This document shows positions 55,929 to 64,000 of a stretch of DNA of 64,000 nucleotides, piece after piece. Origin of the DNA: JAPORY01 sp965215385 (lineage in GTDB: Bacteria > Pseudomonadota > Alphaproteobacteria > Rhodobacterales > Rhodobacteraceae); assembly GCA_965215385.1 (NCBI GenBank), contig OZ244059.1:1240001-1304000 (forward strand), written 5' to 3'. Made by a program: the position numbers and the translations under genes. The notes beneath the pieces are model-generated. The model was not told the origin of the DNA and searched no databases. It was given only the letters and a program-made list of their open reading frames with translations. Each line of letters starts with the position of its first letter. The first letter of the stretch is position 1.

Positions 55929-56378
55929 ATGACATTACCGATGGCACAAAACAACGTCGAAATTGTTCATGCAAGTTGCGTGACCTTTCGCAGCCAAGGA
56001 GTACTAATCTCAGGACCATCGGCAAGCGGAAAATCGACGCTAGCACTTGAACTGATTGCACGAGGAGCCACACTCGTGGCTGATGATCGCACCTTGCTTT
56101 CGGTTTCCGATAATGAAATTCTGGCCTCGCCGCCAGCAAAGTTATCGGGTATAATTGAAGTCCGCGGGATGGGTCTTCTCCGCGCCAAGTCAGCAGCACC
56201 GGTGAAATTAGGATTGATTATCGATCTTGAACACACCGAATCATTACGCCTGCCACCGAAAAGAACTCGAAAACTGCTAGGACTGGCACTACCGGTTCTT
56301 TACCACATTGACAGTCCCTCTTTTCCGGCAGCAATCTTGCAGTATCTCGCAGCCGGACTATACTCCGACCGAGAATGA
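55929..56378 (+). CDS. hprK: Short HPr kinase/phosphorylase-like protein
   Basis: 149-residue form typical of alphaproteobacteria. Walker A GPSASGKSTLALELIARGAT near residues 31-50, ATLVADDRTLLSVSDN, and the signature LSGIIEVRGMGLL near 81-93. The kinase phosphorylates a serine of HPr and so steers carbon regulation. The usual partners downstream (a mannose-type EIIA and ptsH) are absent here: the next gene is a phosphatase on the other strand. An ATG at 55941 is an alternative start. Confidence 0.85.
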   Translation: MTLPMAQNNVEIVHASCVTFRSQGVLISGPSASGKSTLALELIARGATLVADDRTLLSVSDNEILASPPAKLSGIIEVRGMGLLRAKSAAPVKLGLIIDLEHTESLRLPPKRTRKLLGLALPVLYHIDSPSFPAAILQYLAAGLYSDRE

Positions 56379-56521
56379 AAGCCGTGCGGAACGTCGCATA
56401 TTATCCAAGCAACGTGTTTGCCTGTGTGCACATTGTCGCGACTCTTCTTCGTTCTATCTGATGATTTCTGTGGCCAATAGCGTCAACGACGAGCCGGCAT
56501 CAGAGTTCCACGAGTGATCAA

Positions 56522-57100
56522 TCACGCAGCGTAGTTCAGTAACTCCAACTGCCAGGTCGCTTGCTCGAACCGAATTTTGGTGACCGACAGATGATCGACA
56601 GGCGTTGAGATGACCTCACGCGGGGTGATAAGCTGAGCCCTGCGAAGCTGCGTCAGAATAACCCCTAAATGCGCCACAACAATAATTGATGAGTCTCGGT
56701 TGTGCATCGCAAGCCAGTCGACAGCTTCTTGAATACGTCGTGCTGCTTGGTACCAACTCTCTCCATTCGGCGGGGCAGCTTCTCCAGGTTCTTCCCAATA
56801 AGCGCGACTCAATTCTGGATCGGCTTTGGCGATTTCCGTTGCGGTTAATCCCTCCCAATCACCAAAATTAAACTCTCGGAGAGCGGGTTGATCGGGCAGC
56901 CGTTGTCGCCCGTTCGACAACAGATCGGCGGTTGCTGATGCTCGAACGAGATCAGAGGCAACCAATAGCGCATCGCGTGGGAGAAAAAGGTCAAGACGAT
57001 CAGTCCGGTCTGTATCTGAAAGATCGGCGGGAACGTCTCGCCAGCCCGCAAATGCTGTCTCATTCGTCGGCGCATGTCGGACCCAATACCAACTGCTCAC
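56522..57100 (-). CDS. Histidine phosphatase family protein, CobC-like
   Basis: The phosphate-binding motif WYWVRHAPTNE is at residues 4-14, and the second histidine is in VVAHLGVILTQ near residue 145. EFNFGDWEGLTATEIAK is the family's acidic loop. The start overlaps the cobU stop by 4 bases, so the two are one operon. By that context it is probably the alpha-ribazole phosphatase of B12 assembly (CobC). Other phosphoglycerate-mutase-like phosphatases cannot be excluded. 192 residues. Confidence 0.75.
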   Translation of the reverse strand: MSSWYWVRHAPTNETAFAGWRDVPADLSDTDRTDRLDLFLPRDALLVASDLVRASATADLLSNGRQRLPDQPALREFNFGDWEGLTATEIAKADPELSRAYWEEPGEAAPPNGESWYQAARRIQEAVDWLAMHNRDSSIIVVAHLGVILTQLRRAQLITPREVISTPVDHLSVTKIRFEQATWQLELLNYAA

Positions 57101-57621
57101 GGAAAGTCTCCCTTCAATACTTGCGGTAGCCCCGCGACAACGAGGATTACGAGGTCGGCGATCGCCGCCAAGTCGATATTCAGGCGCCCTTGAGCGTCTC
57201 GAAAAGATCGCGCCACTGCATTTGCTGGTACAATCCCTTTGCCAACTTCATTGGAAACCACAATAACCGAAGCTGAACACTCGTTTAGTGCCCGAAGCAA
57301 TCGATCTTGCTCCGTCACCAAGCCTGCTTCTGATTGAAGTAATTGGTTTGAAAGCCAGACCGTGGCACAATCAAGCAAGATGACACCGTCACGAGGACTT
57401 TGCAAAATTGCAGCAACTTCTAAGGGAGCCTCAATTGTCTGCCAGTGCTTCGGTCGACCGTGTCGATGACGAGCAATTCGCTCCGTCATCTCCGCATCCT
57501 TAGCTTCAGCGGTTGCAACATAGGTCACCAAAGCACCACTTTTTGTAGCAAGCCGTTGCGCATAATGCGACTTTCCCGATGCCGCGCCACCGAGAATGAG
57601 TGTTATATTGGGAAGTGCCAC
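57097..57621 (-). CDS. cobU: Adenosylcobinamide kinase / guanylyltransferase
   Basis: Activates adenosylcobinamide to its GDP form during late B12 synthesis or salvage. P-loop LILGGAASGKSHYAQRLA near residues 8-25, the guanylylated histidine region RHRHGRPKHWQTIEAP near 51-66, and VIVVSNEVGKGIVPAN near 119-134. 174 residues, normal. It is followed directly by the CobC-like phosphatase. No cobalamin riboswitch could be recognised in the ~100 bases before it. Confidence 0.93.
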   Translation of the reverse strand: MALPNITLILGGAASGKSHYAQRLATKSGALVTYVATAEAKDAEMTERIARHRHGRPKHWQTIEAPLEVAAILQSPRDGVILLDCATVWLSNQLLQSEAGLVTEQDRLLRALNECSASVIVVSNEVGKGIVPANAVARSFRDAQGRLNIDLAAIADLVILVVAGLPQVLKGDFP

Positions 57622-57723
57622 TCTGATTAATTTGATCCACTTTCGAAATCGAGACGTAATTAGGGTATCCGGTCAAAACAAGGCACAAATGCCATTGCAG
57701 GATGGCAGAGGAATCAATAACAG

Positions 57724-58602
57724 ATGACATCCTCAACAGACAATGACTCGTCGTTCACGCGTAAAGCAATGCAAACGGAGTTGCTAGACGCTGAGACTGA
57801 ATTGCAATTGGCACGTGCGTGGCGTGATAATCAAGACCAAAAATCTTTGGATCGCTTGATCACCGCCTATATGCGACTGGCGATTTCTATGGCCGCAAAG
57901 TACCGTCGATATGGGGCTTCGATGAACGACCTCATTCAAGAGGCTGGCCTCGGCCTCATGAAAGCCGCCGACAAATTCGATCCCGAACGCGGTGTGCGTT
58001 TTTCAACCTACGCAGTTTGGTGGATTAGAGCCTCGATTCAAGATTACGTTATGCGGAATTGGTCGTTGGTTCGCACGGGTTCGACCTCCTCACAAAAAGC
58101 ACTCTTTTTCAACATGCGACGCGTGCGCACACGGCTGGAGCGCGACCGCATCTCCAGCGGTGATGCGGTCGACCGCCACGAGATCAACAGTCTCATCGCG
58201 GCGGAAATAGGGGTGCCCCTGCGCGATGTCGAAATGATGGAGGGTCGCCTGAGCGGCTCTGATTACTCGTTGAACGCTCCTCAAACGATCGATAATGACG
58301 GCCGAGAATGGGTGGAGTCACTTGCTGCTGAAGATATGCAAGCCGACGAACTCTTTGAACAAGTGCATGATCAAGAACAGCTGCGCGAATGGCTAACAAT
58401 TGCAATGAACGGGTTGAGCGAGCGCGAGCGTCTGATCGTGAATGAGCGAAGACTGAGCGATAGCCCACGCACCTTGCAAAGTCTTGGCAACCAACTCGGG
58501 GTATCGAAGGAGCGGGTTCGGCAACTTGAAGCCGCCGCTTTGGGAAAAATGCGAAGAAGTCTCGAGTCTCAATCACCCGAAATCCATCGACTCGTATGCT
58601 AA
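57724..58602 (+). CDS. rpoH: RNA polymerase sigma factor RpoH
   Basis: Heat-shock sigma factor. Region 2 is clear (LAISMAAKYRRYGASMNDLI, DPERGVRFSTYAVWWIRASI), with the RpoH-specific box QKALFFNMRR near residues 125-134. Region 4 ends in LQSLGNQLGVSKERVRQLE. 292 residues, normal. Stops of rpoH and carB are two bases apart, convergent. Confidence 0.95.
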   Translation: MTSSTDNDSSFTRKAMQTELLDAETELQLARAWRDNQDQKSLDRLITAYMRLAISMAAKYRRYGASMNDLIQEAGLGLMKAADKFDPERGVRFSTYAVWWIRASIQDYVMRNWSLVRTGSTSSQKALFFNMRRVRTRLERDRISSGDAVDRHEINSLIAAEIGVPLRDVEMMEGRLSGSDYSLNAPQTIDNDGREWVESLAAEDMQADELFEQVHDQEQLREWLTIAMNGLSERERLIVNERRLSDSPRTLQSLGNQLGVSKERVRQLEAAALGKMRRSLESQSPEIHRLVC

Positions 58603-58603
58603 T

Positions 58604-61600
58604 TTAGCTTACTGGCCCGTTCAAAAACTCGCTTTTGGCCGCGTTGCCTTGCAGGGCTCTGACCCCGATATTTCCCTCCGCTTGCGCTTTGATCGCCATC
58701 ACGGCCGCACAACAGGCGGCAGCGGTCGTAAAGTATGGCACTTTATCAGTCAAAGCCTTGGCCCGAATTGCCTTGCTATCGGCAATAGCTTGCGCCCCTT
58801 CGGTCGTATTCATCACCAGTTGGATGCCATTATTCTTCATTAAGTCAACGACGTTGGGACGCCCCTCGTAGACTTTATTCACGCATTCTGATTCAACGTT
58901 ACAATCAGTTAACCACGCATTAGTGCCGCGGGTTGCGACCAACGAAAATCCAAGGGCAATCAATGATTGTGTGGCCGCTAGAATTTCTGGTCCCTTATCG
59001 GAGTCCTTAATTGAGATAAATCCGCAACCCGACGTCGGCAGCACGACCCCAGCTCCCAATTGTGCCTTCAAAAATGCCCGCGGGAAATCTCGATCCCAAC
59101 CCATGACTTCGCCAGTTGAGCGCATTTCCGGTCCCAAAATTGTATCTGTACCGGGAAAACGAGCGAACGGCATTACCGCCTCTTTCACCGAAAACCACGG
59201 CATGTTTGGATCCGCGAGCGTCATCGGGTCGGCGAGCGGCAAAATACTATCATAAGCACCAGACTCAACATCATACGCCGGTCGCATCGGGAAATCTGAC
59301 AATCGCTTCCCCGCCATCACTAACGCCGCTATTGCCGCAACCGCGCAATCGGTTGCTTTCGCGACAAATGGTACCGTTCGAGACGCGCGCGGATTGACTT
59401 CGATGAGAAAAACCATTTGATCCTTAATGGCAAACTGAACATTCATAAGGCCAACGACTTCTAGAGCCTTAGCGAGTGCAACCGTTTGTCGAACAATCTC
59501 CGCCTGCACTTCTTCGGACAAGGTATGCGGCGGCAAAGAACAGGCACTATCGCCAGAATGAATACCCGCCTCCTCAATGTGCTGCATGATGCCCGCCACA
59601 TGCACCTCGGTACCATCACTCAACGCGTCAACGTCAACTTCAATCGCGTCCGAAAGGTAGCTATCGAGTAAAACCGGGCTCTCGCCGGAAACCTCGACCG
59701 CCTGCGAAATATACCGCTCTAGTTCATCTTGATTCCGCACAATTTCCATCGCCCGCCCACCAAGGACATATGACGGACGAATAACGAGGGGATAACCGAG
59801 GTCTCGCGCCAGAGTCAGTGCCGCCGTTTTTGTCGCGGCAACCGCATTTTTGGGCTGCTGTAATTGCAACTCTGTTACCAGCTGCTGAAAGCGCTCTCGA
59901 TCTTCGGCCAGATCAATCGCATCTGACGTTGTCCCAAGAATGGGTATGTCAGCCGCATCCAACGCCTGGGCAAGCTTCAGCGGCGTTTGGCCGCCGAACT
60001 GCACGATAACGCCGTGAAGAGTCCCATTTTGCCGCTCAACCGTGAGAATCTCCATTACATGTTCAAAGGTCAGCGGTTCAAAGTACAGTCGGTCGGAAGT
60101 GTCATAATCCGTCGAAACAGTCTCAGGATTACAATTGATCATTATTGTTTCAAAACCAGCATCTGAAAGCGCGAAGCAGGCATGACAGCAGCAATAATCA
60201 AATTCGATTCCTTGCCCAATCCGATTAGGCCCTCCACCAAGTATCACAACTTTCTTGGCGGCCGACGGCCGCGCTTCGCACTCGGCCTCACCCATCATCG
60301 GGTATTCATAGGTTGAGTACAGATAAGGGGTCTGGGCTTCAAATTCAGCGGCACAGGTATCAATGCGTTTAAAGGTTGCGAACAGGCCTAGTCGGTGACG
60401 GGCAGCACGAACCTCCGCCTCCGAATGATTGGTTAACTGGGCAATCCTAGCGTCGGTAAACCCCATCATTTTGGCCGTGCGCAGGTCGTCAATTGACTGC
60501 GGTAAACCGGCCGCTTGCAACAGCGACTCAAATTCAACGATTTCACGGATGCGAGCTATAAACCACGGATCGAAGTTTGTAACCGAGTTGATCGTCGCAT
60601 CATCAAGACCAAAACGCATCGCTTGGGCAATTAGTCTGAGCCGATCTGGGGTCTGTTTTGAGAGAGCCTTGATAATAGCCGCCCGGTCTGGAGCACCGTC
60701 AATGGCGATTTCATTGAACCCCGTCAAACCAGATTCCATTGATGCGAGAGCTTTTTGGAACGATTCATGTACAGTGCGACCGATGGCCATGACTTCGCCT
60801 ACCGACTTCATAGCCGTTGCGAGTAGCGGTTCAGAGCCGGGAAACTTTTCAAAAGCGAATTTCGGAATCTTGGTTACAATATAATCAATAGCGGGTTCGA
60901 AACTCGCCGGCGTCACCTTCGTGATATCATTGTCGAGTTCATCTAGCGTATAGCCGACAGCGAGCTTAGCCGCGATTTTTGCAATCGGAAAACCAGTCGC
61001 TTTCGACGCCAGTGCTGATGACCGAGAAACCCGCGGATTCATCTCAATAACCGCCATCCGACCGCTGTGCGGCTCAATCGCCCACTGCACATTTGAACCT
61101 CCCGTCTCAACGCCGATCTCGCGCAGCACCGCAATGGAGCCGTTACGCATTCGTTGATATTCCTTGTCCGTCAACGTTAAGGCCGGAGCGACAGTGATTG
61201 AGTCGCCGGTGTGAACACCCATCGGATCGACATTTTCGATAGAACAAACGATGATGGCATTGTCCGCTTGATCGCGAACGACCTCCATCTCGAATTCCTT
61301 CCAGCCCAACAGACTCTCATCAATCAAAATCTGATTGACTGGAGAGACCATCATGCCAGAGCGACAAAAATGGATAAAATCCTCTCGATTATAGGCGATA
61401 CCGCCGCCTGTTCCCCCGAGCGTAAAGGCGGGACGAATGATCGCGGGCAAACCGATTTCTTCAAGTGCCAGCAGCGCCTCTTCAATACCGGCATTGAGGT
61501 CAGGACCCTCCTTCCCTGGCGGCGTAACGATGGCTGCTCTCGGATTTTGCAGGCCTATTCGGGTCATTGCCTCACGAAACAAGCCACGATCCTCAGCCAT

Positions 61601-61972
61601 CTGGATTGATTCTCGGCGAGCACCGATCATCTCAACCCCGTAGCTGCCGAGCACACCCAGTTCTTCAAGCTGCAGTGATATGTTTAAGCCCGTCTGCCCG
61701 CCCATTGTCGGCAACAGCGCATCGGGTCGCTCTTGCTCAATTATTTTTGCGACAAACTCCGGCGTGATCGGTTCAATATAGGTGGCATCGGCTAGTTCAG
61801 GGTCCGTCATTATGGTCGCCGGGTTTGAATTAACCAGCACGACACGGTATCCCTCTTCTTTGAGGGATTTGCACGCCTGAGCGCCCGAATAGTCAAATTC
61901 GCACGCCTGCCCGATAACGATTGGGCCCGCCCCAATAATCATTATCGAAGAAATATCGGTTCGCTTCGGCAT
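58604..61972 (-). CDS. carB: Carbamoyl-phosphate synthase large subunit
   Basis: Makes carbamoyl phosphate for arginine and pyrimidines, with CarA supplying ammonia from glutamine. Two homologous ATP-grasp halves: the first with MIIGAGPIVIGQACEFDYSG at the N-terminus and RPAFTLGGTGGGIAYN, the second beginning VVILGGGPNRIGQGIEFDYC near residue 573 and RPSYVLGGRAMEIV. A C-terminal MGS-like regulatory domain follows (TRGTNAWLTDCNVESECVNK). 1122 residues. carA is not adjacent. Confidence 0.97.
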   Translation of the reverse strand: MPKRTDISSIMIIGAGPIVIGQACEFDYSGAQACKSLKEEGYRVVLVNSNPATIMTDPELADATYIEPITPEFVAKIIEQERPDALLPTMGGQTGLNISLQLEELGVLGSYGVEMIGARRESIQMAEDRGLFREAMTRIGLQNPRAAIVTPPGKEGPDLNAGIEEALLALEEIGLPAIIRPAFTLGGTGGGIAYNREDFIHFCRSGMMVSPVNQILIDESLLGWKEFEMEVVRDQADNAIIVCSIENVDPMGVHTGDSITVAPALTLTDKEYQRMRNGSIAVLREIGVETGGSNVQWAIEPHSGRMAVIEMNPRVSRSSALASKATGFPIAKIAAKLAVGYTLDELDNDITKVTPASFEPAIDYIVTKIPKFAFEKFPGSEPLLATAMKSVGEVMAIGRTVHESFQKALASMESGLTGFNEIAIDGAPDRAAIIKALSKQTPDRLRLIAQAMRFGLDDATINSVTNFDPWFIARIREIVEFESLLQAAGLPQSIDDLRTAKMMGFTDARIAQLTNHSEAEVRAARHRLGLFATFKRIDTCAAEFEAQTPYLYSTYEYPMMGEAECEARPSAAKKVVILGGGPNRIGQGIEFDYCCCHACFALSDAGFETIMINCNPETVSTDYDTSDRLYFEPLTFEHVMEILTVERQNGTLHGVIVQFGGQTPLKLAQALDAADIPILGTTSDAIDLAEDRERFQQLVTELQLQQPKNAVAATKTAALTLARDLGYPLVIRPSYVLGGRAMEIVRNQDELERYISQAVEVSGESPVLLDSYLSDAIEVDVDALSDGTEVHVAGIMQHIEEAGIHSGDSACSLPPHTLSEEVQAEIVRQTVALAKALEVVGLMNVQFAIKDQMVFLIEVNPRASRTVPFVAKATDCAVAAIAALVMAGKRLSDFPMRPAYDVESGAYDSILPLADPMTLADPNMPWFSVKEAVMPFARFPGTDTILGPEMRSTGEVMGWDRDFPRAFLKAQLGAGVVLPTSGCGFISIKDSDKGPEILAATQSLIALGFSLVATRGTNAWLTDCNVESECVNKVYEGRPNVVDLMKNNGIQLVMNTTEGAQAIADSKAIRAKALTDKVPYFTTAAACCAAVMAIKAQAEGNIGVRALQGNAAKSEFLNGPVS

Positions 61973-62373
61973 TTTTTCCTTTCATAAGGCCATTTACTGC
62001 TCTGTATCTGCCTTGGGGTTCAACCCATAACTCAACCGGCGATGACCATCACCGTCCTTGTTCGCAACTCGGTGCCAACGGCATTCAGGGTCCGACGTAT
62101 ATTTTACGTCCGCTGCAATTCAGCGGCATAGCACCCAAGGGTTTGCTGTCGCCGACCCATCAGCGACGCGTGCGTTTCGTTACAAAACTGAGGTGCCAAT
62201 CCGCTGCGATGTCCAAAGTTTCCTGACGCCGTCTTTCCCTATGATTGCTCAGGAGAAAATATCCGAGGTCACTAATCCGGTCCTGTGATCAAGTTTGATA
62301 GTCCGCCTGTCGTACGCCGCAAGCAGCAAAAAGCTAGTGCGATACTCATTGACGCACCTTGGTTGTTGTGAGT
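61973..62373. other. Gap between carB and fabI
   Basis: About 400 bases upstream of carB, downstream of fabI on the same strand. It should hold the carB promoter. No gene recognised. Confidence 0.45.
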
Positions 62374-63165
62374 TTATAGATTTTCGAATTGCGGCATCCC
62401 AAGCACATGAAATCCGCCATCAACTCGAAGAACCTCGCCCGTCGTAAAGGCACCTGCATCCGAAATCAGATAAACGGCGGTACCCCCCACCGCTTCTAGT
62501 GACGCATTCGAGCGCAAGGGCGCGTTTTGGTCAGCGAATTTGTAGGTCTTGCGCGCCCCGCCGATAGCAGCGCCCGCAAGAGTTTTCATCGGCCCCGGCG
62601 AGATGGCGTTTACCCGAATACCATCAGGGCCTAAATCGTTGGCGAGATACCGTATCGCGGCCTCTAAGGCAGCCTTCGCTACTCCCATTACGTTATAATT
62701 GGGTACCACGCGCACAGACCCTTGATAGGTCAAGGTCAACAGCGTGCCGCCGTGTTCGACCATGAAGGGATGAGCACGGCGAGCAACCTCGATGAAGGAG
62801 TATGTACTCACATCCAAGGAATGCTTGAAGTTTGCTCGGGTGGTATCAAGAAAGCGCCCATTCAATTCCGATTTATCCGAGAACGCAATCGCATGGACCA
62901 AAAAATCAATCGTGGGCCATTTTTTTGCGAGTGTCGCAAATGCGATACCAAGCGAAGTGTCATCGGTAACATCGACATCCACCATAAAATCTGAGTCGAC
63001 GGAGTGCGCAAGGGGTGCTAGCCTCCGACCAAAAACGTCACCTTGGTAGGTGAAGGCTAACTCGGCCCCAGCCGCATGACATGCTTTAGCGATGCCCCAA
63101 GCAATTGAGCGTTCATTGGCAACGCCCATGATTAATCCGCGCTTGTTTTGCAACACTCCCGACAT
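62374..63165 (-). CDS. fabI: Enoyl-[acyl-carrier-protein] reductase (NADH)
   Basis: Final reduction in each round of fatty-acid elongation. Short-chain dehydrogenase fold of the FabI type: RGLIMGVANERSIAWGIAKA near residues 9-28, AIAFSDKSELNGRF, and the active site GSVRVVPNYNVMGVAKAALE with catalytic Tyr and Lys. NAISPGPMKTLAGAAI and VDGGFHVLGM close the family pattern. 263 residues, normal. It follows fabB by 8 bases. Confidence 0.96.
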   Translation of the reverse strand: MSGVLQNKRGLIMGVANERSIAWGIAKACHAAGAELAFTYQGDVFGRRLAPLAHSVDSDFMVDVDVTDDTSLGIAFATLAKKWPTIDFLVHAIAFSDKSELNGRFLDTTRANFKHSLDVSTYSFIEVARRAHPFMVEHGGTLLTLTYQGSVRVVPNYNVMGVAKAALEAAIRYLANDLGPDGIRVNAISPGPMKTLAGAAIGGARKTYKFADQNAPLRSNASLEAVGGTAVYLISDAGAFTTGEVLRVDGGFHVLGMPQFENL

Positions 63166-63173
63166 GACCGACC

Positions 63174-64000
63174 CTAACCGTGATATCGTGATAATACCAT
63201 TGAGCCGTTGGTGCCACCAAAGCCGAAACTATTGGTCATAATGCTATCGAGATCGGCGTTTTCGATTAGTTCTAGAGCAATTTCCGATGGCGATAGTTCA
63301 CGATCAAGCGTATCAATATTGATTGACTTGGTAATAAAGTCATGCTTAAGCATAAGGAGACAAAAGATCGTTTCGATGGCTCCGGCCGCACCTTGCGCAT
63401 GACCCGTCATTGACTTCGTCGAACTAATTGGAGGCGTCTGTCCGGTGCCAAAAATTCGGCGCACGGCGGCAACTTCACCAACATCGCCGACCGCCGTAGA
63501 GGTGCCGTGAGCATTGATATAATCAATCGTTCGTTCGCTTGGAACCGACGAGAGTGCCAGCCGCATTGCGCGTTCACCACCTTCGCCCGAAGGCGCAACC
63601 ATGTCGTGACCGTCCGATGTGGCGGCATAACCGGTGATCTCAGCGTAGATTGTTGCCCCGCGCGCTTTCGCGTGTTCTAACTCCTCTAGGACCACAATAC
63701 CGCTGCCGCCAGAAATCACAAAACCATCTCGAGCCGCGTCAAAGGCGCGTGACGCCCGCTGCGGCGTCTCGTTATACTTTGAACTCATGGCTCCCATCGC
63801 ATCAAATAAGCATGAGAGGGTCCAATCCAATTCTTCACCGCCGCCCGCAAACATCACGTCTTGCTTATTGAGCATAATTTGTTCTGCAGCATTGCCAATG
63901 CAGTGGAGTGATGTTGAGCAGGCGGAGGTGATTGAGAAATTCACCCCCTTAATTTCGAAAGCGGTCGACAGATTTGCCGAAATAGTTGAACACATGCACT
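63174..64000 (-). CDS. fabB: 3-oxoacyl-[acyl-carrier-protein] synthase I (partial, runs off right edge)
   Basis: Condensing enzyme of unsaturated fatty-acid synthesis. The frame enters from the right edge. FEIKGVNFSITSACSTSLHC carries the active-site cysteine; the two histidines are in NAHGTSTAVGDVGEV and KSMTGHAQGAAGAIE. TNSFGFGGTNGSMVLSRY is the expected end. About the C-terminal two-thirds is visible. The FabB-type context with fabI is the usual alphaproteobacterial fabA - fabB - fabI order, so fabA is expected just outside. Confidence 0.95.
   Translation of the reverse strand, partial: CMCSTISANLSTAFEIKGVNFSITSACSTSLHCIGNAAEQIMLNKQDVMFAGGGEELDWTLSCLFDAMGAMSSKYNETPQRASRAFDAARDGFVISGGSGIVVLEELEHAKARGATIYAEITGYAATSDGHDMVAPSGEGGERAMRLALSSVPSERTIDYINAHGTSTAVGDVGEVAAVRRIFGTGQTPPISSTKSMTGHAQGAAGAIETIFCLLMLKHDFITKSINIDTLDRELSPSEIALELIENADLDSIMTNSFGFGGTNGSMVLSRYHG

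Noticed and set aside
57622..57723. Possible cobalamin riboswitch before cobU
   Set aside because: The 100-base gap to rpoH is too short and shows no B12-box-like sequence.

Overview
The window reads as chromosomal DNA of an alphaproteobacterium. Several gene orders typical of that class are present: rpoZ - RelA/SpoT - DUF2062 - pdxJ - acpS - lepB - rnc - era - DUF1491 - recO, the ffh / chorismate mutase / rpsP / rimM / trmD cluster, fabI - fabB, an ATP-type pckA next to a short HprK, and an RpoH sigma factor. A (2S)-methylsuccinyl-CoA dehydrogenase (ethylmalonyl-CoA pathway), CobU and a B12-binding regulator-like protein fit a B12-using alphaproteobacterium. Coding density is low. Many gaps of 0.3-2 kb carry nothing intact, some hold recognisable gene ruins, and several genes carry single nonsense codons, so the genome looks as if it is eroding. 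A host-associated lifestyle is possible but is only inference.

Layout. 1-1443: start of a large single-chain restriction helicase running off the left edge. 2.3-5.2 kb: ubiquinone-type hydroxylase, Ada-like repair protein and endonuclease III. 5.3-7.3 kb: ruin of another restriction-modification locus. 7.3-12.4 kb: rppH, aroC, trmD, rimM, rpsP and chorismate mutase. 12.4-15.6 kb: a rod-shaped inverted-repeat structure (candidate small RNA), a hipBA module with a clear promoter and operator, and an exported protein with a 16-base poly-C tract at its start. 15.9-21.9 kb: GNAT, ffh, a 1.3-kb decayed gap, rplY and an MFS transporter. 22.3-25.4 kb: a complete single-chain nuclease-methyltransferase. 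25.9-33.7 kb: lactate-dehydrogenase-like enzyme, trpA, ychF, rnhA, a broken methyltransferase, ispH, a B12-binding protein and a NYN-domain protein. 34.2-38.7 kb: a composite transposon of two inverted IS30-type copies between perfect 15-bp direct repeats, carrying a coiled-coil membrane protein and the tail of a TbpB-like surface lipoprotein. 39.1-39.8 kb: a second poly-C exported protein. 39.9-50.5 kb: the rpoZ-to-recO housekeeping run. 50.6-64 kb: methylsuccinyl-CoA dehydrogenase, TauE-like permease, pckA, hprK, a CobC-like phosphatase, cobU, rpoH, carB, fabI and a partial fabB.

The points most worth a second look are: two unrelated exported proteins that share a poly-C slippage switch directly after the start codon, both out of frame in this assembly; the composite IS30 element and its cargo; the 141-nt rod-like structure; the hipBA operator; and three separate restriction modules in 25 kb. 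No rRNA, tRNA or CRISPR array was found by eye.
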